64,000 nt of DNA from Pseudomonas putida. GTDB taxonomy: Bacteria > Pseudomonadota > Gammaproteobacteria > Pseudomonadales > Pseudomonadaceae. The stretch lies in assembly GCF_002741075.1 (NCBI RefSeq), contig NZ_CP016634.1, positions 1,194,501 through 1,258,500 on the forward strand, read 5' to 3'. The position numbers and the translations under genes are program-made. This document shows, in pieces, positions 17,830 through 26,180 of this stretch. The notes beneath the pieces are model-generated. The model did not search any database, had not been told where the DNA came from, and saw nothing but the letters and a program-made list of their open reading frames with translations. How positions within the stretch are numbered: the stretch's first letter is position 1; each line of letters opens with the position of its first letter.

Positions 17830-18522
17830 TTAGTAGACCGGTTCGGCCGGGAAGCCTTCGGCCTGCATCTTTTTCAGCACGTCCTGCCAGCGCGACAGAC
17901 GCTTGGTATCGCCGACTTTCTTGTTGCCCGAAGCGCCGGTGAGCCACAGGCCTTCGCCGTTGAAGGCGTAGACCGGCAGCAGGTCGGTGCGCTCGCCCGC
18001 CGGCTTGATCGCGTCCATCAGGCTGTCGAGTACCAGCGGCTGAGCCTGCGGGGTCGAATAATAGGTCAGGACCATGTGCGCCCGGTTCTGGCGCAGGGCC
18101 TTGACGTAGGTGATGCGCAGTTTTTCGCTGGGAATGCCCATGCGCCGCAGGCTGAAGTACTTGGCGATAGCGTAGTCCTCGCAATCGCCCGCGCCTTTGA
18201 TCAGTGACTGTATCGGGGTGGCCCAGTAATCGACATCGTGCCACAGGTCGATGTCCTCGACATAGCGCAACTGTTGGTTGAAGAAGAGGTTGACCCGCCG
18301 CAGGCGCTCCAGCTCGCTGCCTTGTTTCTGGGTGGCAAGCAGATGCTGCCAGGCATCGATGCGCGCCTGGCCTGGGCCCAGAGGGCCATAGAGCGCCTGG
18401 GCACGTCGGCTGATCTGCGAGAAGTCCCAATCGGCCTGCAGGCTGCCCAGCAGCAGAAGTGCCAGCAAAACGGCAAGGCCGAGACGCCACACGACGGTTT
18501 CGAGCATCCTGGGTATCGCCAC
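17830..18522 (-). CDS. lapG: LapG, periplasmic cysteine protease
   Basis: A 230-residue transglutaminase-like cysteine protease. A hydrophobic N-terminus (VVWRLGLAVLLALLLLGSL) directs export. The catalytic Cys114 is in KGAGDCEDYAIAKY, His149 in NRAHMVLTYY and the probable Asp166 in PLVLDSLMDAI. LapG cleaves the N-terminus of the LapA adhesin, releasing biofilm when cyclic-di-GMP is low; LapD, encoded next, controls it. The start could be GTG 18522 or ATG 18507; neither has a strong ribosome site. Confidence 0.95.
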   Translation of the reverse strand: MAIPRMLETVVWRLGLAVLLALLLLGSLQADWDFSQISRRAQALYGPLGPGQARIDAWQHLLATQKQGSELERLRRVNLFFNQQLRYVEDIDLWHDVDYWATPIQSLIKGAGDCEDYAIAKYFSLRRMGIPSEKLRITYVKALRQNRAHMVLTYYSTPQAQPLVLDSLMDAIKPAGERTDLLPVYAFNGEGLWLTGASGNKKVGDTKRLSRWQDVLKKMQAEGFPAEPVY

Positions 18523-18664
18523 TGCTAAGGCCTATTCAGAACCGATCCATAACAACCGTGGTGCTGTCGTCGGGTGAAAGCGCAGGGCAGGTCACTGCCC
18601 GGCGACAACGAGCAGTGTAGATGATCGGCGCCCAGGTATGGCAACGCGCCAGCCAGGGTCTGTA

Positions 18665-18835
18665 TCAGGCCATGAAGTCCGATTCGGCGGGCGGCTCCGC
18701 CCGGGCATCCTGTTGCACGGTGTTATGGATAGCAATGCCACACACACCGCACAGGCCAACGCTTGCAAGCATGATGTCGCCCAGGATCATGCCGACGATC
18801 AAGAGCAGCAGGCTGGCGCGAAAGAGAGTGGTCAT
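18665..18835 (-). CDS. Small two-helix membrane protein
   Basis: A 56-residue peptide with GGAGG five bases before ATG 18835, a strong site for such a short gene. Two hydrophobic segments (ASLLLLIVGMILGDIML and ASVGLCGVCGIAI) are joined by a short turn, followed by an acidic tail. It contains a CGVC pair. It lies between lapG and the LuxR gene on the lapG strand, 143 bases upstream of lapG. No family is recognised. Confidence 0.55.
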   Translation of the reverse strand: MTTLFRASLLLLIVGMILGDIMLASVGLCGVCGIAIHNTVQQDARAEPPAESDFMA

Positions 18836-19151
18836 GATTGCCTCCATGGCAATAGACGTGGAGAGAGGGCTAGGGTCTGTACCATAACGTCTTTGGAACC
18901 CAGGATGCAGCCAGGTTTTTGGCAGACGGCAGGCTTTGCATCGAAATTGGCAGTTTGGACCTGTCCGGGTGGGCATAGTCCTAACGGCCGATGTCCGTCC
19001 AACGCCTGCTGCTGACAATTATTTTCCGGTCGGCCGCACAGGAAACAGCCCCGGAAAGGGCAGTCGTGAACGTCAGATGCAGGGGAGGTACACTGCCAGA
19101 CAGTTCACGCCCACACCGTGCCAATGCCAACAAGAAAACAGCGGTCATTCC

Positions 19152-20279
19152 ATGCACAACCTCAGTCTCGAGTTGTTCAGTGAGCTCGTCGGCAAGCTTT
19201 ATCAGGGGCCGCGCGAGCATATTCCCTGGGCCAGTTTCCTCAATCACCTCAATGTGCAGATCAACAGCAAGTACGTCACCTTCATGCTGCGTCCGCCCAG
19301 CCATCTGGACCCTGGGCTGATGATCAACACCACAGGCTCCACCGCCGAGATCACCCGTTCCTACAACGAGTACTTCTTTGCCCTGGACCCGTTCGTGGAT
19401 TTGCCCAACCGCCAGGTGTTCACCAACGGCGAGTTCATCACCGACAACAACTGGCTGAATTCGGAGTTCTACAAGAGCTTTCTGGAGCCCTTGGATGTGT
19501 TCCACATCCTGGGGGCGGACATCACCACCTGCGATGGCGTCAAATGCCGGATCCGCATCAGCCGCAGCCGGAACGCGCCGGCTTTCAGCGCGGATGAAAA
19601 GGCCCTGCTGGCGCAGTTCATTCCGCACCTTGAGCGTTCGGTGGAGATCCATACGCAGCTCAACCGGATCGCCACCGAGCGCAATCTGTATGCCGATGCG
19701 GTCGATCAGATGGAGGTGGGGACCATCATTCTCGATGAGTCCGGCAATGTGCTGCAGACCAACGAGGTCGCCAACCGCCTGATCCAGGAGAAAGACGGCC
19801 TCAGGCTGGTCAATGACGTCCTGATGGTGGGCAGCAACAGCGAAACCCAGGCGTTTCGCCGCTTGGTCAAGCGCGCCTTGCTTTCCCAGAAAAGCAACGT
19901 GCCCTCGGTGGTCGAGGCCTTGCGGGTGAAGCGCCCGTCCGGGCGGGCGGACTTGGGCATCATCGTGCGCACGGTACCGATGCTGGACTGGAGCGAAGGC
20001 AAACAGTGCCCGGCCCTGGTGATTTTCATCAGCGACCCCGAGCAGCAATCCAGTGCGCCGAAAGAAATCGTCAGCACACTGTTCAATCTCACCCCGGCCG
20101 AGGCCAGCCTTGCCATGCTCCTGGCCAACGGCCTGACCAAGGACGAGGCCTCCAAGGAACTCGGCATCAGCACCAACACGGCCCGTGCCCACCTGCGCTC
20201 GATCTTTTCCAAGACCGGGGTGACGCGCCAGACCATGCTGGTGCGGTTGATCCTGCGCAGTGTGGCCACCTTGGGGTGA
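19152..20279 (+). CDS. LuxR-type helix-turn-helix regulator
   Basis: A 375-residue regulator. Residues ~1-190 form an unassigned sensory region (FFALDPFVDLPNRQVF), ~195-300 a PAS-like segment (MEVGTIILDESGNVLQTNEVANRL), and ~310-370 the LuxR DNA-binding domain (LTPAEASLAMLLANGLTKDEASKELGIS, then NTARAHLRSIFSKTG). ATG 19152 is chosen because it begins the conserved part; the upstream extension is not protein-like. The truncated gene at 10982-11479 is a paralogue. No autoinducer-binding domain is evident. Targets are unknown. Confidence 0.82.
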   Translation: MHNLSLELFSELVGKLYQGPREHIPWASFLNHLNVQINSKYVTFMLRPPSHLDPGLMINTTGSTAEITRSYNEYFFALDPFVDLPNRQVFTNGEFITDNNWLNSEFYKSFLEPLDVFHILGADITTCDGVKCRIRISRSRNAPAFSADEKALLAQFIPHLERSVEIHTQLNRIATERNLYADAVDQMEVGTIILDESGNVLQTNEVANRLIQEKDGLRLVNDVLMVGSNSETQAFRRLVKRALLSQKSNVPSVVEALRVKRPSGRADLGIIVRTVPMLDWSEGKQCPALVIFISDPEQQSSAPKEIVSTLFNLTPAEASLAMLLANGLTKDEASKELGISTNTARAHLRSIFSKTGVTRQTMLVRLILRSVATLG

Positions 20280-20434
20280 GGCGGGGCGGCGGATCATGCA
20301 GGGCGACGCGGAACTTAAGGAAGTGGGCCCGGTCGATAGCAGCCCTTGCCTGTCGCGCAAGGGCCCAGCCAGCTTGGACGGCTGCAGACCTGCCCACCGC
20401 GCGGCAGCCCCCGGTCCTGTCGAGTTCATTCCTG

Positions 20435-20908
20435 ATGCCAAGCACGCCTGTATGGTCGGCTTTATGCCTGTGTCTGACGGTGGTCGTATCGCAGTACGCG
20501 ATGGCCGGCGGCCGTACCCCTCAAGCCCGAAGCAACAATGCCTCTACCGCGCTGATCGAAACCGCCTCGCAGCAATATGCCGAAGGTCATCTGGACCAGG
20601 CCGCGGCGACATTGGAACGCGCGCTGCACATACAGCCGAACAATCCCGCCACCTTGCATTACTTGGGGGTGTTGCGCCTCCAGCAGGGGCAATACCAGCA
20701 AGCCGAGACGTTGGCGGCCCGCTCCAACCTGCGTGTCGGCGCCAACCATGCGTTGCACGCTCGCAATCTGCAGCTGATAACGGCTGCCCGCAACGCTCGG
20801 CGTTCGGGGGCACTGCCAGCAGCGGTCAAGGCTTCGGGTGTGGCGAAGGACAGGGTCGGGCGTGATGCTGGCGGCCCTGTCACCGCCGAGCAACTTATCC
20901 GCTACTGA
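20435..20908 (+). CDS. Secreted TPR-repeat protein
   Basis: A 157-residue protein with an N-terminal signal-like segment (VWSALCLCLTVVVSQYAMA) and about two tetratricopeptide repeats (YAEGHLDQAAATLERALHIQ, NPATLHYLGVLRLQQG). It is probably a periplasmic scaffold. It has no clear ribosome site and nothing in its surroundings indicates partners. It ends nine bases from the convergent MaoC gene. Confidence 0.65.
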   Translation: MPSTPVWSALCLCLTVVVSQYAMAGGRTPQARSNNASTALIETASQQYAEGHLDQAAATLERALHIQPNNPATLHYLGVLRLQQGQYQQAETLAARSNLRVGANHALHARNLQLITAARNARRSGALPAAVKASGVAKDRVGRDAGGPVTAEQLIRY

Positions 20909-20916
20909 TTCCGATG

Positions 20917-21363
20917 CTAGGCCTCTCGCGCAAAGCACAGCACCTTGCTCGTCATGCGCTGCAAGGTCTCTCCCCGCTGGTTGGATGTGATGCATTCGAC
21001 GATCACCATGCCGCGATCGCGCCGGGTCCGCGAAGGGGTGATGCTCACGATCGTGCTCTGCACGCGCAGCCTGTCGCCCGGCCGGGTGGGCTGCGGCCAG
21101 GAAACCTCGGCGGTGGCCCCGATTACCCCACGGGCCAGGGGCAGGCTGCTCACCAACAGCTTCATGGTCAACGCACTGGTCTGCCAACCGCTGGCGGCCA
21201 GCCCTTCGAAGAACGTGTCCTTGGCGAGGCTGTCGTCAAGGTGGAACGGCTGCGGATCGTACTCACGCGCGAAGCGGATGATCTGCTCGGCATCCAGGCA
21301 GTGCTCGCCGCTGGTGAAGGTATCACCTACGCTCAGGTCTTCAAGATAGATCGGGTCGGTCAT
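20917..21363 (-). CDS. MaoC-like hot-dog fold dehydratase
   Basis: A 148-residue MaoC-family protein (DPIYLEDLSVGDTF; FAREYDPQPFHLDD; GLAASGWQTSALTM; TRPGDRLRV). The DPQPFH and GLAASGW segments match the hydratase-2/dehydratase motif, with Asp and His as catalytic candidates. It probably hydrates an enoyl-CoA or similar thioester. ATG 21363 has GAGGAG seven bases upstream. It is transcribed alone. Confidence 0.85.
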   Translation of the reverse strand: MTDPIYLEDLSVGDTFTSGEHCLDAEQIIRFAREYDPQPFHLDDSLAKDTFFEGLAASGWQTSALTMKLLVSSLPLARGVIGATAEVSWPQPTRPGDRLRVQSTIVSITPSRTRRDRGMVIVECITSNQRGETLQRMTSKVLCFAREA

Positions 21364-21622
21364 GGTGGGCTCCTCTGGAGGCATGGGCTGCAGCGGCGTT
21401 CTGCGCTGATCAAAATAGAGCATGGTGGCTTTTCAGGTTCAAGTAGGGCAGCCCATGGATGCAGTAATGCATTGTTACGTTTGCGCTGAGCTGCCAAACT
21501 GACGCCGGAGAGGACAAGCACGGATGCTGAGCCTGGACATTGGCGCAGGTCCGTCTTTCGCTCTCGGGACAACGGCAGGTCTCACCCTGTCCCGACTGTT
21601 CATGGACTACAAGGAGTTACGA

Positions 21623-22048
21623 ATGAGCGTCACCGAAGGAACTCAGGATATTGCGAACTACAGAGCGAAATGGCAGGAGCGATTTGCGTTTTTCGATGCT
21701 CACGGCGCGCCAAACGCACCGGCCTACAAGCCTGCATTGAAGCAACTGCCGTTCAAGAAGAAGATCTTGGTCAACGCCAACATCATTGCCTTCTTCTTCG
21801 GCCCCATCTACCTCTTTGTTCTTGGACTTTGGAAAAAGAACCTGGCCTTGCTCGGGATCATGGTGGTCGCCTCCCTCCTGATCGACGTGCTGTTTGGCCT
21901 GGCCGGCATGGAATCGCCGAAGCAAGTCGATTTTGCGTTCGGTTTGGCGTTCAACCTGCTCTATGCGCTGACCACCAACTACGCCTACTACCTCAAGGAG
22001 CGTAAAGGCGAGCAGGGTTGGAACCCGTTCAAAGGTATGCGCTGGTAA
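21623..22048 (+). CDS. DUF2628-type membrane protein
   Basis: A 141-residue protein: a hydrophilic N-terminus (YRAKWQERFAFFDAHG), then FKKKILVNANIIAFFFGPIYLF and two further hydrophobic segments, and a YYLKERKGEQGWNPF tail. This is the DUF2628 pattern of small inner-membrane proteins of unknown function. AAGGAG lies six bases before ATG 21623. It may be transcribed with the following gene, 71 bases away. Confidence 0.78.
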   Translation: MSVTEGTQDIANYRAKWQERFAFFDAHGAPNAPAYKPALKQLPFKKKILVNANIIAFFFGPIYLFVLGLWKKNLALLGIMVVASLLIDVLFGLAGMESPKQVDFAFGLAFNLLYALTTNYAYYLKERKGEQGWNPFKGMRW

Positions 22049-22119
22049 GTGCGTGAGGCAGGCTGTTCGCGAGGTGCTTGCGCATCGGCGGCAGCCTCGC
22101 CTGCCTCAGGAGTATCGGG

Positions 22120-23091
22120 ATGTTCAATTTCATCCAACGCTTGAAGGCGCGCTTGGGCAATAAGGCTTCTGTGGACGTGGCGACAGAACCTGATCGGGCA
22201 ACATCGCAAACCGACCATCGAACACCGTCCCAGGTGCAGCGCAACCTGGCGTGGATACCCGTCTTCGAAGCCCCCAAACCCCTGAACCTTCCTCCGCCCG
22301 CCTGCCCGCTATTGGGACCTTCGACGGGGCAGCTGGGCAGTCGCTATACGGCCTACATCGCGCAAGTGGAGCACCTGGATGCGCCCGTGGCCAACGACGC
22401 ATTGCGCGAAGCGGGGCAGGCATTGGCCCAGGATCTGCTCACCAAAGCCATCGACCTTGGCAGCTCCAAAGCCCACGAGTACTCGGAAGAGATCTACTGG
22501 CTGGTGCAGAGTGCGGCGCTCGCTGCATTGTTCGCCCATGGTCCGTGCTCCGACGAGTTCGCGACCTATGTGCAGCACGTTCATGCGTTCAAGGACGGTC
22601 CGCGGACCACTGCCCAGGTCTGGGCGTTCGATGTGTATGTCGCAGCACATAGCCCTGACGCCAGAAAGACGATCGATCCGTCTTCGTCACGTTTTCGCGA
22701 TGAGGTGTGTGACTACCCCGAGCCCGAGCGTGCCGATGTCGAGCAATTGCTGCGTTTTCGTGCGCTGTTGTACCCGGGCGGCATCGCCATCAAGACCTAT
22801 GAGGTTCGCGAAGGTACGTACTGGCCTGACTATCACGCCGTGGTCATGCAGTTCTACGAGCAGGCGGGAAAGGACTGCTGGACCGATGTCCACTACCTCC
22901 GACACGAGGGCGACGCCATGCTGAAGAACCCGTCCTGCATTGCCCAGGCTGACCTGGCGCAGCTCAAGAGCCTGTTGACCTATTGTGTGCGGGGAGAGCG
23001 CTTCTGTGATGGCCACTGGGGGGAGATGATCGAACAGGGCCACGTACTGGGCCTGTTGGACCGGTTGGCTGTCTTGCATGGCCAGGCATAG
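22120..23091 (+). CDS. DUF6508-type protein
   Basis: A 323-residue soluble protein. The C-terminal part (LLTYCVRGERFCDGHWGEMIEQGHVLGLLDRL) matches the DUF6508 pattern, in which a conserved RGERFCDGHW block is central. The N-terminal two-thirds has acidic and aromatic text (AHEYSEEIYWLVQSAALAAL) without a named domain. AGGAG lies seven bases before ATG 22120. DUF6508 has no known role; conserved Cys, Asp and His could bind a metal. Its only partner on this strand is the DUF2628 gene upstream. Confidence 0.7.
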   Translation: MFNFIQRLKARLGNKASVDVATEPDRATSQTDHRTPSQVQRNLAWIPVFEAPKPLNLPPPACPLLGPSTGQLGSRYTAYIAQVEHLDAPVANDALREAGQALAQDLLTKAIDLGSSKAHEYSEEIYWLVQSAALAALFAHGPCSDEFATYVQHVHAFKDGPRTTAQVWAFDVYVAAHSPDARKTIDPSSSRFRDEVCDYPEPERADVEQLLRFRALLYPGGIAIKTYEVREGTYWPDYHAVVMQFYEQAGKDCWTDVHYLRHEGDAMLKNPSCIAQADLAQLKSLLTYCVRGERFCDGHWGEMIEQGHVLGLLDRLAVLHGQA

Positions 23092-23356
23092 CCAGGCCAG
23101 AAGCAGCCACCCAGGCCATCAATAGCAGATGGGGCAGTTGCAGGCCCTCCTGGCGAATCCAATAGCCAAACCACATCCCGCCCAGCGGAACCCAAAAACC
23201 GCACTCAACGCCAGGTACTCGAGGTCATCGACATTCTCTGAGGATGGGCGGGGGCGGCCTTGCGTCGTGAAAGCACTGCGAGATCTTCGCTAGGGCTAAT
23301 ACTTCTGTGTATCGGCGGGCGCCTGGCGGGTGGCGCGAGCCGCGAGGAGGTGTGAG
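23092..23356. other. Gap with possible frameshifted membrane-protein remnant
   Basis: On the minus strand two abutting frames read as one membrane-like peptide: ENVDDLEYLALSAVFGF, then PLGGMWFGYWIRQEGLQLPH and LLLMAWVAASGLAM, with a frame change at a T/G-rich run near 23190. No start codon or ribosome site is seen. The right side contains the malate dehydrogenase ribosome site GAGGAGG at 23344-23350. Confidence 0.3.
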
Positions 23357-24286
23357 GTGAACAAACTATCCATAGTGGGTGCCGGTATGGTGGGCGAGGC
23401 GGCGGCGCAGATCATCGCCCGGGAGGAGTCCTGCCGTGAATTGACGTTAATCGATGTTCAGGGGGACCTGGCGCAGGGCAAGGCACTGGATGTCTGGCAG
23501 GCAGCCGTCGAGTCAGGCTCCGATACCCGGGTTCAGGGTGGGGGCGACGCCCACTTGCTACAGGATTCCGATTTGGTGGTGATCACCGCAGGCGTGCCAC
23601 GCAAGCCCGGTCAGTCGCGTCAGGATGTACTGAGCATCAACCTGCCGATACTCGACGGCATCATGCGGGACATCAATCGGTATGCCCCGGCAGCGACGGT
23701 ATTGGTGGTGTCGAACCCGGTCGATGTGCTGACCTACCGGGCCTGGAGCCTTAGTGAGCTGGGCCGCGACAAGGTGTTCGGGCAGGCGGGGGTGCTGGAT
23801 ACCGCGCGGATGAAGTGTTTCATTGCCGAGCAGACGGGCTTTTCTGCCCGGGATATTTCAGCGCTGGTGCTGGGTGGCCATGGCGACAGCATGGTGCCGC
23901 TGATGCGCTACTGCACGGTCGGTTCGGTGCCGCTGTCGCACTTTTTGTCCAGCGAGCAGATCGAGCGGATTGTGCAGCGCACACGTCAGGGGGGCGGCGA
24001 GATTCTGGGCTTGAAGAAGCTGGGAAGCGCCTGCGACGCCCCCGGTGTGGCTATCGCGCAGATGGTCGATGCGATCGCCAAGGGTCGTAACCGCATTTTG
24101 CCGGCGGTCGCGATCCTTGAGGGCGAGTACGGGCGAACAGACATTGCCATGGGGGTGCCCTGCGTGCTGGCGGAAAATGGCCTGGCGAGTGTGGTCGAAC
24201 TGCCCCTGGATGCGCAGGAGCAGGCCATGTTCGACCACTCTGCCGATCAGGTGGCGCGTGACATCGCCGAAATGAAAGCGATGTGA
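23357..24286 (+). CDS. mdh: Malate dehydrogenase (NAD-dependent, LDH-like)
   Basis: A 309-residue enzyme of the lactate/malate dehydrogenase family interconverting malate and oxaloacetate. GAGMVGEAAA is the NAD loop; GVPRKPGQSR has arginine at the specificity position, favouring malate over lactate; SNPVDVLTY and catalytic His in LGGHGDSMVPL follow. GTG 23357 has GAGGAGG six bases upstream. Pseudomonads mainly use the quinone-linked enzyme, so this soluble form is an accessory. It stands alone. Confidence 0.9.
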   Translation: MNKLSIVGAGMVGEAAAQIIAREESCRELTLIDVQGDLAQGKALDVWQAAVESGSDTRVQGGGDAHLLQDSDLVVITAGVPRKPGQSRQDVLSINLPILDGIMRDINRYAPAATVLVVSNPVDVLTYRAWSLSELGRDKVFGQAGVLDTARMKCFIAEQTGFSARDISALVLGGHGDSMVPLMRYCTVGSVPLSHFLSSEQIERIVQRTRQGGGEILGLKKLGSACDAPGVAIAQMVDAIAKGRNRILPAVAILEGEYGRTDIAMGVPCVLAENGLASVVELPLDAQEQAMFDHSADQVARDIAEMKAM

Positions 24287-24294
24287 GCCCGCGG

Positions 24295-24390
24295 CCACCG
24301 GGATTGCACCGCTCACAAGAGCTGCGCAACCCCGGTGGGCGGGTTTACCCGCGAAGAAGACACCACGTAGCAAGACCGTTGCTCCCACAG
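24295..24390. repeat. REP-type repeat, degenerate
   Basis: CGGGTTTACCCGCGAAGAA at 24340-24358 is the putida REP core, and GCTCCCACAG at 24381-24390 is its flank, displaced by an insert. The segment also holds an 8-bp stem, CCACCGGG (24295-24302) with CCCGGTGG (24331-24338). Confidence 0.7.
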
Positions 24391-24554
24391 AGGCGCATCT
24401 GGTCGTCGACGTAGCCGGGCTTGGCCGACCAGAGAGGCGAGCGAAGCGAGGGTTCATGGTGAGGCTCCAGCGTGTCCGATGAGGCGAGGTAAGGGGTTCT
24501 CGACGACCAGGTACTGCCCAGAGGGGGCGGCTCGACCCTCCTGGGCTTTACGTG

Positions 24555-25925
24555 CTAAAGCAACGGCAGGGTGTAGCTGAGGATCAGGCGGTTCTCGTCC
24601 TGGTCCCGCTGGCTGGCAGAGCCTGGCGTGCTGGCGGCGGGCAGACCGCTGCGCATGCTGGCGTTCTTCCACGCAAGGCCCAGCCCCTTGAAGGTGCCTT
24701 GCGGCACGACATAGCCCAGGGACACATCACGTTCCCACTCGCCTTGGTCGCCTTGGCGGGTGTCGATGTTGTCGGCGTTGAGGTAGAGCACGCTGAAGGT
24801 AAGGCCTGGAACACCGACGGCGGCGAAGTCGTAGGCGTAGCGGCCGATCCAGGTGCGTTCACCGGCGCGGTTGAACTTCAACAACTGGGCATCGGAGATC
24901 AGGTAGGTACTGGTGCCTTCGCCGTCACCGCGGTTGAGGTAGGGGAAATCGCTGTCGCCTGTCAGGACCTGATAACCGGCGCCGATGCTGTGGCCGCCCA
25001 AGGCGTAGGTGAACATCCCGCTGTAGACGTTGTTGTCCACTTCGCCTTTGACGCTGTTACCGCCGTAGTAGCCGCTGCTGACGAAACCGTCGGCGCGGCC
25101 GGAGGCGCTGGCGTTCTTGCCGTCGGAGTCGCTGATGAACACGCGGATATCCGATTTCAGGGTGCCTGGGCCAATGCCCCAGTTGTGCACCAGGCCGAGG
25201 TAGTGCTGCTGGTAGAAGTTGTCCAGCTCGCCGTAGTAGTACGAGAGGATCAGGTCTTTGGTGGCCTTGTAGTCGCCGCCGGCAAAGTAGAACTTGTTGC
25301 TGTCACGGGATTTCGGGCCACTGCCGTTGGCGCCGGCAATGGACATGCTGCGCCAATCGGTGGAGTTACGCCCTTTGGTGTGGGTCAGTTGGCCACCGGT
25401 GAGGGTCAGGCCGTCGATATCGGTGGAGGTGAACTGGCCACCTTCGTAGGTCATCGGTAGCAGGCGAGCGTCATTGTTGACCACCACCGGCAGCTTGGGC
25501 TGCAGGGTGCCGTATCGGAATTCGGTCTTCGCCACCTTGGCCTTAGCCGTCAGGCCCAGGCTACTGAACTCATCGACCGCGCTGCCGTCGCTCTCCAGGG
25601 GGAAAATGGTCCCCGGTTGACGCTCGATGCCGGGCTTGCCGGCCTTGCCGCCACCGTCCAGACGTACCCCCAACAGCCCCAGTGCATCGACGCCGAAGCC
25701 CACGCTGCCCTCGGTGAAGCCGGAGGCATAGTTGAGCATGAAACCCTGCCCCCACTCGTTCTGCTTGCTGACCCCAGCGCCGTTGCGGTAGTCGGTGTCG
25801 ATGTAGAAGTTACGCAAGGTGAGGCTGGCTTTGCTGTCTTCGATGAAGCCCCCAGCATGAGCCGATGAGGTGAGAAGGCCGAGCGAGCTGGCTGCAATGG
25901 CGAGCGCCAGGGTGTTTCTGGTCAT
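24555..25925 (-). CDS. OprD-family outer-membrane porin
   Basis: A 456-residue porin with a signal peptide (ALAIAASSLGLLTSSAHA) and the OprD start GGFIEDSKASLTLRNFYID, followed by WGQGFMLNYASGFTEG and alternating beta-strand text (SMSIAGAN, YFAGGDYKATKDLILSYYYG). It ends in SYTLPLL, as expected for barrel insertion. It allows specific uptake of small acidic or amino compounds through the outer membrane; the substrate cannot be read. ATG 25925 has GGAG eight bases upstream. It lies downstream of the UvrA-like gene on the same strand but has its own 255-base leader. Confidence 0.92.
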   Translation of the reverse strand: MTRNTLALAIAASSLGLLTSSAHAGGFIEDSKASLTLRNFYIDTDYRNGAGVSKQNEWGQGFMLNYASGFTEGSVGFGVDALGLLGVRLDGGGKAGKPGIERQPGTIFPLESDGSAVDEFSSLGLTAKAKVAKTEFRYGTLQPKLPVVVNNDARLLPMTYEGGQFTSTDIDGLTLTGGQLTHTKGRNSTDWRSMSIAGANGSGPKSRDSNKFYFAGGDYKATKDLILSYYYGELDNFYQQHYLGLVHNWGIGPGTLKSDIRVFISDSDGKNASASGRADGFVSSGYYGGNSVKGEVDNNVYSGMFTYALGGHSIGAGYQVLTGDSDFPYLNRGDGEGTSTYLISDAQLLKFNRAGERTWIGRYAYDFAAVGVPGLTFSVLYLNADNIDTRQGDQGEWERDVSLGYVVPQGTFKGLGLAWKNASMRSGLPAASTPGSASQRDQDENRLILSYTLPLL

Positions 25926-26180
25926 TCCGTTTGCTCCGATGTGCATTTCTTCTTTTGGTGATTCCAACAGGCCTGTCAGTCAACATGGCTGTATAAAATT
26001 ATATATAACGGTAGGCCTGATGACATTCCCCCAACGACATTGCGAGGATCGATTGAGACATGGGAATCGTCTTAGGCGGCGTGCATGACGCCAAAATCTG
26101 ACTAGAAAGTCAAGTTGGCCCTCGCGCGCCGCCCATGAGTCCAGGTAGCGTTATGTTGTTTTTTTAATAACGAATCTTGC

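Noticed and set aside
24295..24390. CRISPR-like repeats
   Set aside because: Single REP-type elements at scattered sites, not an array with regular spacers.
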